From Desulfobacteraceae bacterium (GTDB lineage: Bacteria; Desulfobacterota; Desulfobacteria; Desulfobacterales; UBA11574), in NCBI GenBank assembly GCA_002868985.1, contig PKTV01000084.1, forward strand, positions 1 through 23,114: a DNA stretch of 23,114 nucleotides, written 5' to 3'. A program made the position numbers and the translations under genes. Below the pieces are notes generated by a model. It was given only the letters and a program-made list of their open reading frames with translations. It did no database searches and was not told the origin of the DNA. This document shows, in pieces, positions 1 to 7,212 of this stretch (positions are counted from its first letter, which is position 1; the number at the start of each line of letters is the position of its first letter).

Positions 1-174
1 CATAAAGCGTTTTAGATCCAGGCTGTCACGTACATGGGGTTCGGTTTTTGTAACAATACCAGGGATAAAGAAAAACGTCTCCACCGCATCAAAAAAAGGA
101 TGAAGTTTTTCGAATCTTCCGCCTTCGGAAAATTGTTTTCTGTTGGATTCGAAAAAATTTTTAAGAAATTTCAT
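1..174 (-). CDS. nqrB: Na+-translocating NADH:quinone reductase subunit B, N-terminal part (cut by window edge)
   Basis: The first 58 residues of an NqrB-type membrane subunit are visible; the gene continues beyond position 1. The peptide starts MKFLKNFFES and contains the cytoplasmic N-terminal region typical of NqrB (EGGRFEKLHPFFDA, then VTKTEPHVRDSLDLKRFM), which precedes the first membrane helix. In the Nqr complex NqrB carries covalent FMN and riboflavin and forms the main Na+ channel. The ATG at 174-172 lies only 2 nt after the nqrA stop (179-177), so the two genes are co-transcribed in the standard nqrAB order. No FMN or riboflavin site can be checked because the rest is missing. RnfD is the homologous alternative, but the neighbour is clearly NqrA, so NqrB is preferred. 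Confidence 0.85.
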   Translation of the reverse strand, partial: MKFLKNFFESNRKQFSEGGRFEKLHPFFDAVETFFFIPGIVTKTEPHVRDSLDLKRFM

Positions 175-176
175 GA

Positions 177-1520
177 CTATAACTGTTCCAGATAGTATGC
201 CTTTTTGGTATTTTTTAAAACAACGCTCAGTTTCACTTTCGACGGACACACATAGGTACAAAGACCGCATTCCACACAATCCAACAAACCGTGATCAAGC
301 GCCTCCTCAATTTCATCCGCCAGTATAGATTTATAGGTAAATTGAGGCAGAATATCCACCGGACAAACCTCTGCGCAGAATCCACAATTCACACAAGCTC
401 GATTTTCACCATGCTGATTGCATTCCATAGGCATTGCTGAAGGATTAAAAACAGATAAAAAGGCTCTGGACCGGCTGGGTTTATTAAACCCGGGCCTGGC
501 AAACCCAAAAAATTCTTTTTCATCGCCTTCGGGAATCAATACTAAAGAGGTCTCATAAAACCCCATATATGAATCTTTCGAACCGGTATAACCATTGAAA
601 ATTCCCCCGACAATATGTCTGGCTGCTCCGGTATCGTCTGCATGCCCCTTTGTGATATGATTCAAAGGAACCCCCATTCTGGTCTGAAGATGCTTTTTTT
701 CCCTGGCAAGGATCCCGCCTAAAACCACTGTTCGAGCCACCGGGTATTTGCCGGTCTTAAATAGCATCGCCAAAAGAATTACATCCTGCCCGTTGATATA
801 CCAGGCCCGGTTTTCATCCGGATGTTTTTTGATGGTGTAAAGCAACACACCCGGATCATCTGCCGGGTAAACACCTTCGCAGGTATGGGTCACATGGGTG
901 TTTAACCGGTCCGGAACAAAATTATTATCCGGAGATGCACTGATAAAAAGCGTTCGTGTCAATTTGTTAAGAATTTTTATACCGAATTCAAACAGATCTA
1001 CTTTGTCCTTTAAATAAACTTCCGGTACGGGTTGAAAAGGTTCTTTAGAACCCAGGCTAATAATGATCGACGGAGGGAAAGATTGTGGGTTTGGAATATT
1101 TCGAAATGGAAGTTCTCTGAAAAGCGGCCATAATCCACCGGCAGTCAACATTTGAACCAATGCTTCCCTTTCGATATCTTCCAACTGGGCCTCGTTTATC
1201 ATCGGGAATATTTCATGGCCCTCATCTTGATCCAGTGCAATGATGATCTCTTTGATTATCCTGCGGGGACCGTAATCGATTTTGGTGATCCGTCCGCCTC
1301 CCGGCGATAGAAATATGAAATCGGGATTTTGCTTGTCCTCGAAAATTGGAGAGCCCACGTTTACCTGATCGTCAACCTTGACCTTTAAACGAGGCTTTAT
1401 GAATGGAATTCTTTCCGGCAATAACGCCACTCGGGTCGGCTTCTCCAATTTTTCAACATCACAAGAAGGCGTCCCGGCGATATTAATATCGTAACCTTTT
1501 CTGATACGGATGGAAGTCAT
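177..1520 (-). CDS. nqrA: Na+-translocating NADH:quinone reductase subunit A with two 4Fe-4S motifs
   Basis: NqrA is the peripheral cytoplasmic subunit of the Na+-pumping NADH:quinone reductase. The 447-residue product has the family length (Vibrio NqrA is about 446) and its opening: IRIRKGYDINIAGTP, then PRLKVKVDDQVNVGSPIFED, the lipoyl-like barrel region. The C-terminus is unusual: C376-x2-C379-x2-C382-x3-C386-P and C415-x2-C418-x2-C421-x3-C425-P are two complete bacterial-ferredoxin motifs, as in RnfC. As I recall it, the NqrA of Vibrio retains only remnants of these and binds no cluster. The gene is first in its operon, divergent from the Fur-family gene, and nqrB follows 2 nt after its stop. 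The ATG at 1520-1518 is chosen because homologues start at the same point. Identity as NqrA rather than RnfC is supported by the N-terminus and length; cluster content is inference. Confidence 0.93.
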   Translation of the reverse strand: MTSIRIRKGYDINIAGTPSCDVEKLEKPTRVALLPERIPFIKPRLKVKVDDQVNVGSPIFEDKQNPDFIFLSPGGGRITKIDYGPRRIIKEIIIALDQDEGHEIFPMINEAQLEDIEREALVQMLTAGGLWPLFRELPFRNIPNPQSFPPSIIISLGSKEPFQPVPEVYLKDKVDLFEFGIKILNKLTRTLFISASPDNNFVPDRLNTHVTHTCEGVYPADDPGVLLYTIKKHPDENRAWYINGQDVILLAMLFKTGKYPVARTVVLGGILAREKKHLQTRMGVPLNHITKGHADDTGAARHIVGGIFNGYTGSKDSYMGFYETSLVLIPEGDEKEFFGFARPGFNKPSRSRAFLSVFNPSAMPMECNQHGENRACVNCGFCAEVCPVDILPQFTYKSILADEIEEALDHGLLDCVECGLCTYVCPSKVKLSVVLKNTKKAYYLEQL

Positions 1521-1753
1521 ATGGTGGTCTAATTGTAGAATGGTTTCATGTTTTCATAAAACAACATTCACCTAAATGCAATAATTATACCCTAAACCAT
1601 CATTTCAGATTCATGCAATATTTTTTCCCCAAAGGTTTAAAATATTATGATACAATAAAAATACGTTTTATTCACTCTTGACACAAGTTTTTATTCAGCT
1701 TAGGAAATATTTAAGGAATTGGGGAAAGAACCTATTGAACCAGAGGTAATAAC
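1521..1753. promoter_or_regulatory. Divergent nqrA / fur-family intergenic region with a PerR-box-like palindrome
   Basis: This 233-bp AT-rich gap separates nqrA (minus) from the Fur-family gene (plus). A good -10 hexamer TATAAT for nqrA reads on the minus strand at 1589-1584, without a clear -35. The 15-bp imperfect palindrome TATTATGATACAATA at 1643-1657 resembles a 7-1-7 Fur/PerR box. Its position in the control region of the regulator suggests autoregulation, perhaps also control of nqr. The palindrome is visible; its role is inference. Confidence 0.35.
1678..1706 (+). promoter_or_regulatory. Candidate sigma-70 promoter of the Fur-family gene
   Basis: A perfect -35 TTGACA at 1678-1683 is followed after 17 bp by TAGGAA at 1701-1706, a weak -10. 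Transcription would begin near 1713, about 40 nt before the TTG start. The PerR-like palindrome lies just upstream. Confidence 0.35.
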
Positions 1754-2170
1754 TTGTTGCAACGTAAAAACACAAGAATGACCCGGCAGCGCAAGGTAAT
1801 TCTTGAAGAGCTGCTAAAGCAAAATTCTCATCCAAGTGCTGATGAAATTTATCACATGGTACGCCGTCGGATGCCAAGAATCAGTCTCGGTACGGTTTAC
1901 CGGAACCTTGAAGTCCTTGCCAACATGGGTAAAATCCAGAAATTGGAACTCAGCGGCGCTTTGAAACGCTACGATTGGGATACGAACAAGCATTACCATA
2001 TTCGCTGCGTTCGCTGTGACCGGGTAGACGATGCACCGATAGCACCTTTGAACCAACTCGAGAATGACCTCTATGGGGCAACTGTTTTTGAAATTATCGG
2101 ACATAACCTTGAATTTACGGGGCTTTGTCCTGAATGTTCAGAAAAAGTAGCTGCGAACCATGCTGAATAA
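1754..2170 (+). CDS. Fur-family regulator, PerR-like
   Basis: A 138-residue Fur-superfamily repressor: N-terminal winged helix (TRQRKVILEEL ... SADEIYHMV ... LGTVYRNLEVL, residues 10-55) and C-terminal dimerisation and metal domain. Two CxxC pairs (C85/C88 and C125/C128) form the structural zinc site. H26, D74, H80, H82 and D93 align with the five regulatory metal ligands of Bacillus PerR, including the Asp that in PerR allows peroxide-driven His oxidation. PerR-like peroxide sensing is therefore the best guess, and several peroxide-defence genes lie downstream in the window. The TTG at 1754 is chosen because AGAGGT (1742-1747) lies 7 nt upstream; the ATG at 1778 has no such site. The 3' end overlaps the next gene by 11 nt. 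Fur or Zur roles cannot be excluded by reading. Confidence 0.88.
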   Translation: MLQRKNTRMTRQRKVILEELLKQNSHPSADEIYHMVRRRMPRISLGTVYRNLEVLANMGKIQKLELSGALKRYDWDTNKHYHIRCVRCDRVDDAPIAPLNQLENDLYGATVFEIIGHNLEFTGLCPECSEKVAANHAE

Positions 2171-2990
2171 CTATTTTCAACACCAGGCCCATATTTTCGA
2201 TATCGAATGCAATTTCCGGTGCCCGGATGATTGTAATGCACCCGGATGCCGGAAGGTTGATATTATTGTTGAAGTCACAATTTTTGACCTGATTAGACTC
2301 GGTCGATTCCTGAACACCCCTGCTTATCACCTCTTTTCTCAATATTGCCATCTGGGCTTGATGATATGTGAGGACAATATCCGCTATAAAAGACTCTTGA
2401 TAAAGATGAAAAAACCGTGCCTTTTCCTTTCCGAGAACCAATGCGTTGTTCATGATGCCAAACCGTTAAATTGTAAACTTTTCCCGGAACTTTACCATAT
2501 AAAGGGGGTGTTGCCGAAACTTTCTAAAAATCCATTATTTTATACATTTCCATGTCTGAAGGAACCCATCGTCATCTCGGAAAAAAGAATCAAGGCGTTA
2601 ACAAAGCTCAGAAGAATGAGTCTACGGGAACAGGCCCTGTCCCATGAATATCTGTTCGGCGTCCCAAGTTTTGTCATTGACGAAAAACCCTTGAGAAAAA
2701 AACTTCGTCGAAATCACCCGAAACACCAAAACATATCTTTACAGGATTATGACAAACTTTTGAATAAACTGCTTAAATCATACAGTTATATTGAAAATGT
2801 TTTGGAAAAGATATCCAGACTGGATGCCGAATCAGAAAGAAAAAATCTATTTGAAAAATTGAGCGATCATGTCATAATGGAACATCTCATGGAAAAAATG
2901 GTTCGACCGATGGTTGTTCACAGATTAGAAAGAGATGACATCAAGCAACTCAAAAGAAGCCTTCATCCGCCTGCAATATATTTCACCTAA
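2160..2990 (+). CDS. YkgJ-type cysteine-cluster protein (putative Zn/Fe-binding)
   Basis: A 276-residue soluble protein with the cysteine pattern of the YkgJ / UPF0153 family: C17, C21, C25 and C30 near the N-terminus, then C87 (KPCLFL), C95 (NQCVVHDAKP) and C105 (LNCKLFPE). The C-x7-C-x2-H-x6-C block with a following LFP is the hallmark. Members are annotated as putative zinc- or iron-chelating and have no established reaction. The C-terminal half (about 130-276) is charged and helical with no motif I recognise. It starts inside the end of the Fur-family gene (11-nt overlap), so it is translationally coupled to a metalloregulator. Its stop TAA (2988-2990) is supplied by the left end of the inserted repeat at 2986-3191, so the original C-terminus may have been different. 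Confidence 0.75.
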   Translation: MLNNYFQHQAHIFDIECNFRCPDDCNAPGCRKVDIIVEVTIFDLIRLGRFLNTPAYHLFSQYCHLGLMICEDNIRYKRLLIKMKKPCLFLSENQCVVHDAKPLNCKLFPELYHIKGVLPKLSKNPLFYTFPCLKEPIVISEKRIKALTKLRRMSLREQALSHEYLFGVPSFVIDEKPLRKKLRRNHPKHQNISLQDYDKLLNKLLKSYSYIENVLEKISRLDAESERKNLFEKLSDHVIMEHLMEKMVRPMVVHRLERDDIKQLKRSLHPPAIYFT

Positions 2991-3191
2991 ACTGAGCGTT
3001 TCAATTTTTAAAATGGTTGATTTAACAATATTTTTAAGGTATTCTGACATTCTGAATTTCAAAAATTGAAACCCTACCGGATTTCCAATTTCACCGCATC
3101 TACTGCGTCAGATGCCGTTCCGCATAGACGACTATAGCGAAACGACATCTTCCTTGTATCTGTGGTAATCTTGAAAATCGCTCAACTTAGG
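2986..3191 (+). mobile_element. MITE-like repeat, full copy A (CCTAA family)
   Basis: A 206-bp element bounded by imperfect terminal inverted repeats: left end CCTAAACTGAGCGTTTCAA (2986-3004), right end ending in GCTCAACTTAGG (3180-3191). It is flanked by an exact 5-bp direct duplication TTTCA (2981-2985 and 3192-3196). Its inner 106 bp (3086-3191) match the inverted copy at 19339-19444 with about nine differences by eye. An extra 83 bp (about 2999-3081, bounded by TTTC direct repeats) is absent from that copy and carries its own inverted ends TTTCAATTTTT / AAAAATTGAAA. The core 3110-3150 folds into a long hairpin. There is no transposase gene, so it would be non-autonomous. Confidence 0.75.
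3110..3150 (+). repeat. Core hairpin of the CCTAA-family repeat
   Basis: AGATGCCGTTCCGCATAG pairs with CTATAGCGAAACGACATCT around the loop ACGA with a few mismatches and one bulged A, giving a stem of nearly 20 bp. The segment just upstream, GCATCT at 3094-3099, can also pair with AGATGC at 3110-3115, so two alternative folds share one arm. The same structure is conserved in the copy at 19339-19461. Confidence 0.65.
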
Positions 3192-3579
3192 TTTCATGTA
3201 AACCATCAATAATGACATGACCGGTCACTATTTGATTTAAGATGCGAAACTTGAATGAGTTAGATTTGTAACGGATGTTTTATGATACAGACATGTATCA
3301 TAAAACATCTATGAGACATTTTTTCAGAGGTGATGTGCTCTCATACTTTTTAAAAATCGTTCTGAAAGTCAACAATCCGCTATTTATTCAGAATCATCGA
3401 ATTCCAATTAGGGCAGGGAAGCATCCTATTACCATCCATATCAGGAGTTAAAGTGCCAAGAGATATTATATCGAGTTTTTGGTTTGAAACACAAAACCTG
3501 GCACGGAATTTGATATTGATATTAAGTTGGAAAGTATAAAAAACCTATATACGTTAACACTTAAAAACGGAGGTAAACC
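3192..3579 (+). other. Gap between repeat copy A and citrate synthase
   Basis: These 388 bp contain no convincing gene. They hold the perfect hairpin at 3274-3309 and a possible promoter: TTGATA (3510-3515) and TATAAA (3535-3540) with a long 19-bp spacer, 40 nt before the citrate synthase start. A strong ribosome site GGAGG lies just before 3580. The rest shows nothing I can interpret. Confidence 0.5.
3274..3309. repeat. Perfect 16-bp inverted repeat with 4-nt loop
   Basis: GATGTTTTATGATACA (3274-3289) is followed by the loop GACA and by its exact reverse complement (3294-3309). The stem is AT-rich. A T-rich stretch follows about nine bases later, too far for a standard intrinsic terminator. 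It could be a regulator operator, a bidirectional terminator remnant or an element end; the sequence does not decide. Confidence 0.6.
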
Positions 3580-4758
3580 ATGGAATCATGTCAACCTATT
3601 TTAAATACCGGCCTCCGCGGTTTTAAAGTCGCAACGACTCGGGTCGGTGATGTTGACGGTGCTGCCGGAAGATTGATCTACAGAGGCTATTTGGTTCAGG
3701 ATTTGGCCGGAAAAGTGTCATTTGAAGAGGTTTCATATCTGTTGCTCTATGAAAGACTGCCTCAAAAAACAGAACTTGAAGATTTCAAGAAACTGCTTGT
3801 ATCGGAACGGTCCGTCCCTCCTGGACTTATCGCAGCCCTTGAAACCATACCCAAAGATGCCCTTTCCATGGATGTCCTTCAGGCAGCAACTGCCTTACTG
3901 GCACACCACGATCCTGACGCCAAGGAATACTCTCCTGAAGCGTCACATCGCATGGGAATAAAACTCATCGCAAAATTCCCAACTATTGTCGCAGCATGGG
4001 ATCGCATCCGGAACAATAAAAAACCTCTTGATCCGGATCCGGAGTTGAGCCATGCAGCCAACTTTCTTTATATGCTCAACGGAACAATTCCGGACGATGA
4101 ACTCACCAGTTTTTTCGATACCTGCCTGGTGCTTCATGCAGAACATTCTTTTAACGCTTCAACATTTTCGGCAAGACAGGTGGCATCAACAAGAGCTCAC
4201 ATGTATTCAGCCGTTGCGGCCGGGGTCGGTTCTTTATCCGGAGAATTGCACGGTGGTGCAAATACTCGCGTCATGGAGATGCTCCTTAACATCGGTTCTG
4301 TCGACAAAGTTGAAGCATATGTGAACAATCTGCTCGACACCGGTGGAATTATCATGGGACTGGGCCATGCAGTCTACAAAACCGATGATCCCAGAGCGCA
4401 TATCCTGGCACCCATGTCCAAAATAATGGGCGAGCGTATCGGAGAACCTAAGTGGTATGAAATGTCCAAAATTCTTGAGAAAAAGGGTAAGGAAGCCTTT
4501 AAACAGAGAAAAGGAAGAGACATTTTTGTAAATGTCGATTTCTACAGCGCGTCTCTCTATTATTACATGGGGATACCGATAGACCTCTTTACGCCGATAT
4601 TTGCTATCGCCAGAGTTTCCGGATGGGCTGCCCATGTGATCGAAGAGCAGTTTGGGGGTGCTGCTTCAAAACCGGTGCTTTACCGTCCCGACTCCGAGTA
4701 TATTGGAGAGTACTGCGGTCCTGAAGAGTGCGCTTTTGTACCCATGGACGAACGATGA
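3580..4758 (+). CDS. gltA: Citrate synthase
   Basis: Condenses oxaloacetate with acetyl-CoA to citrate, the entry step of the citric-acid cycle. The 392-residue protein has the citrate-synthase fold signatures: GDVDGAAGRLIYRGY near residues 22-37, SGELHGGANTRVM with catalytic His224, MGLGHAVYKTDDPRA with catalytic His263, and NVDFYSA with catalytic Asp320. GHAV followed by TDPR-like residues is closer to the eukaryotic/Si-type wording than to the GHRVYK of many bacteria. Close neighbours korAB (12497-15006) provide the ferredoxin-linked 2-oxoglutarate step, consistent with an anaerobic cycle. The ATG is preceded by a strong GGAGG site. 2-Methylcitrate synthase is the main alternative, but no prpB/prpD-like genes are nearby. 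Confidence 0.93.
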   Translation: MESCQPILNTGLRGFKVATTRVGDVDGAAGRLIYRGYLVQDLAGKVSFEEVSYLLLYERLPQKTELEDFKKLLVSERSVPPGLIAALETIPKDALSMDVLQAATALLAHHDPDAKEYSPEASHRMGIKLIAKFPTIVAAWDRIRNNKKPLDPDPELSHAANFLYMLNGTIPDDELTSFFDTCLVLHAEHSFNASTFSARQVASTRAHMYSAVAAGVGSLSGELHGGANTRVMEMLLNIGSVDKVEAYVNNLLDTGGIIMGLGHAVYKTDDPRAHILAPMSKIMGERIGEPKWYEMSKILEKKGKEAFKQRKGRDIFVNVDFYSASLYYYMGIPIDLFTPIFAIARVSGWAAHVIEEQFGGAASKPVLYRPDSEYIGEYCGPEECAFVPMDER

Positions 4759-4828
4759 TGTCAATCTAAAGAAGGGTGACGGACGGTGTTAACGGCCTAT
4801 TCCGAACGGAGTCAAGAAAGGAGCTCGA

Positions 4829-5482
4829 GTGAAAAAGTGGCGATGTACGGTCTGCGGCTACATCCATGAAGGGGAGGAGCCGCCTGAAATATGCCCGGTT
4901 TGTGGCGCTGATCGAAGTAAGTTTGTTGAAATTGTTGCTGAAGAAAATGATGAAAAGAAATCAAAAACAAAAATAGATCCCATTAAACTCGAAACCGAAA
5001 CAAAAACTTTAGATGCTGAAGGAAAAACTCTTGACCCTCCGTTAAAACATGACCGGATTTATCAACTGATGGTCAAGCATCATGTTCATCCGATTTCGGT
5101 TCATATCCCCAACGGGTTACTTCCCGTTTCCGTTCTTTTTATATTTTTAGCCGTTATTTTCAAAATCACCGGTTTAAGTCAGGCCGCATTTTACAACCTC
5201 ATCGTTGTTGTCTTTGCCATGCCGCTGGTACTTTTTTCAGGGGTTATTGTGTGGCGAAAAAAATATAACGGTGCCATGACAACCCTGTTTCTGACAAAGA
5301 TGATTTGCGGCGGTGTGGTAACATTAACGGCAATGATATTGGTGATATGGTCTATTATTGACCCCGGCGTGTTGGCACTGACTTCCTCCCATTTAGTCGC
5401 GTTTCTCTTTGTTAACATCGTTATGCTTGGTGCGGCTGTTACCGCTGGATTTCTCGGCGGAAAGCTCGTGTTCAAAGAATGA
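4829..5482 (+). CDS. Rubredoxin-like domain fused to a four-helix membrane domain (DUF2231-like)
   Basis: Residues 1-35 form a short rubrerythrin-type rubredoxin: C6-x2-C9[13 protein letters not shown]22-x2-C25-G, which binds one FeS4 iron. A charged linker (about 36-75) leads into a His-rich entry segment ([17 protein letters not shown]) and four hydrophobic helices at roughly 90-112, 116-140, 152-175 and 186-212. This resembles the DUF2231 membrane domain, some members of which have histidines suited to haem or quinone contact. The protein probably passes electrons between a membrane carrier and a soluble acceptor, but no reaction is established. GTG at 4829 is used because AAAGGAG (4817-4823) lies 5 nt upstream. 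It precedes the TrxR-like gene by 24 nt, suggesting one redox-defence transcript. Confidence 0.75.
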   Translation: MKKWRCTVCGYIHEGEEPPEICPVCGADRSKFVEIVAEENDEKKSKTKIDPIKLETETKTLDAEGKTLDPPLKHDRIYQLMVKHHVHPISVHIPNGLLPVSVLFIFLAVIFKITGLSQAAFYNLIVVVFAMPLVLFSGVIVWRKKYNGAMTTLFLTKMICGGVVTLTAMILVIWSIIDPGVLALTSSHLVAFLFVNIVMLGAAVTAGFLGGKLVFKE

Positions 5483-5506
5483 TTTCATAAAAAAGGACCA
5501 TAAACC

Positions 5507-7102
5507 ATGGATCAACAGGAAGACATTCAGGCACTGGAAGCCCAAAAAGAAATTGAAAGAATATTGGGCGCGATTAAAGAAGAAATTCCTATTTTTTTGT
5601 ACGCTCAGCCCGGCCAAAATGATGTATTCACTGATACCGCCAGGCAGGCCGTTCGTTTTTTTCGGCAACTTACCGATAAAATTGTCTTGCGCGAATTTAA
5701 TTTACATCATGAATCCGCGAAAAAATGGAACGTTGAACATTCGCCCACTTTGATTTTCAATCCGGACCGCTACAATATCCGGTGGCTGGGAGCACCCCTG
5801 GGTGAAGAAGGACGTATTTTTCTGGAGGCCGTCATCCTCATCGGGCTTCAGAGGAGCAATCTCAGCGAACAATCACTCCAGGTCATAAAACGTATAGACA
5901 CCCAAAGGAATATCAAGGTGTTTGTCAGTGCGAGCTGTCCGTATTGTCCGCAGCAGGCCCTGAACGCTTTAAAGGCAGCTGTTGAAAAGCCCGATTTAGT
6001 TTCTCTGGAAATCATCGATATACAGGCTAACCCTGAACTTGCTACCCGATATTCAGCCCAGTCTGTTCCCCAAACATATGCAAATGACATTTTGATTGCC
6101 CAGGGCGCACAGACGGAAGAGCTTTTTATGCTGTCTCTGGATAAAATGGAGGAACAGACGGTTTTTATTCCCGAAAGTGATGCAGAAGAAGTTGAAACAG
6201 ATCTGGTGGTTGTGGGGGGCGGCCCGGCGGGACTGACAGCCGGAATTTACGCAGCAAGAAGCGGTCTTAAAACGGTGGTCGTGGAAAAAGGGGTCCTTGG
6301 TGGTCAGGTGGCCACAACCCCGGTTGTTGAAAATTATCCGGGCCTCAAACAAATCGGTGGGAAAACACTTGTGGATATTATGGTGACCCATGCTCTGGAA
6401 TATGTACAGATTTTCCCGGGAGAAGGGGTTGTTGAAATTACACCCAATGATCCTATCAACGTACAAACCACCCGACGAAAGTTCAAGACCAAAGCCGTGC
6501 TGATGACCACCGGAGCCACCCACAGACATCTTCGGGTCCCCGGCGAATCTCGTCTGTCGGGGCATGGTGTCAGTTATTGCAGTACCCGTGACGTCCCGCT
6601 TTTTAAGGGGAAAAAAGCCATTGTCGTCGGCGGCGGCAACAGTGCCGCTACAGAAGCGCTTCATATGCATCATATTGGCGTGGATGTCACCCTGGTTCAC
6701 AGGAAAGGTAGTCTAAAAGCGCAGGATTTTTTGGTACAAAACCTGGTAAAAAACAACATTCCGATACTTTTTAATACTGAAGTCAAGGAAATCAGGGGAA
6801 AACATAACGTAGAAGAAGTTTTGCTTTACAATAACAAAACTGAAGAATCTTATTCTCGAACCGTTAATGGCGTCTTTATTGCCATTGGGTATGATCCTAC
6901 TGTGGAGTTGGCAAATAAAATAGGGATAGAGCTTACGGACGAAGGGTTTATCAAGCACGATAATTACAGAACAAATATCCCCGGAATTTATACTGCCGGA
7001 GATGTGTCGGGTGGATACAAGCAAATTGTTACGGCTGCCGGACACGGCGCAGAAGCGGCTATGGTCATTTTTGAAGACCTCATCAATCCATACTGGATCT
7101 AA
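5507..7102 (+). CDS. Thioredoxin-reductase/AhpF-like flavoprotein with N-terminal glutaredoxin-like unit and altered CxxC
   Basis: A 531-residue protein built like AhpF. Residues 1-215 are a double thioredoxin fold: the first half lacks cysteines, the second has C144-P-Y-C147 and the cis-Pro loop SVPQT. Residues 231-531 are a TrxB-type flavoprotein with FAD motif GGGPAG (237-242), NADPH motif GGGNSA (375-380), HRK at about 398 and a C-terminal GDV FAD motif. In TrxR and AhpF the redox centre following GVSYC is C-x2-C; here it is C358-S-T-R361, the second cysteine being Arg (codon CGT, one transition from TGT). Dithiol transfer from FAD to CPYC in the normal way would thus be impaired, and another mechanism or ferredoxin-NADP reductase-like use is possible. 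It lies directly downstream of the rubredoxin-membrane gene; AAAAAGGA provides the ribosome site. Confidence 0.82.
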   Translation: MDQQEDIQALEAQKEIERILGAIKEEIPIFLYAQPGQNDVFTDTARQAVRFFRQLTDKIVLREFNLHHESAKKWNVEHSPTLIFNPDRYNIRWLGAPLGEEGRIFLEAVILIGLQRSNLSEQSLQVIKRIDTQRNIKVFVSASCPYCPQQALNALKAAVEKPDLVSLEIIDIQANPELATRYSAQSVPQTYANDILIAQGAQTEELFMLSLDKMEEQTVFIPESDAEEVETDLVVVGGGPAGLTAGIYAARSGLKTVVVEKGVLGGQVATTPVVENYPGLKQIGGKTLVDIMVTHALEYVQIFPGEGVVEITPNDPINVQTTRRKFKTKAVLMTTGATHRHLRVPGESRLSGHGVSYCSTRDVPLFKGKKAIVVGGGNSAATEALHMHHIGVDVTLVHRKGSLKAQDFLVQNLVKNNIPILFNTEVKEIRGKHNVEEVLLYNNKTEESYSRTVNGVFIAIGYDPTVELANKIGIELTDEGFIKHDNYRTNIPGIYTAGDVSGGYKQIVTAAGHGAEAAMVIFEDLINPYWI

Positions 7103-7212
7103 TTTTTTATGATAATCAATGCATTAAAATTTAGATTGAGATTTATATCTTCTGATCCATAATCCTGAGCTTCTGCGAGCTGTTGAAAACATCATTACCT
7201 TTTGGTTTAAAA

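Noticed and set aside
3453..3539. A 28-codon frame starting at GTG with AGGAG six bases upstream, ahead of citrate synthase.
   Set aside because: The peptide has no recognisable features, the frame ends within the possible -10 box of gltA, and such short frames with a chance ribosome site are common. A leader peptide is not supported by any attenuator-like structure.
6053..6700. A 215-residue minus-strand frame opposite the TrxR-like gene.
   Set aside because: It is antisense to strongly conserved FAD and NADPH motifs; the composition (many Cys, His, Asn) is typical of a shadow frame.
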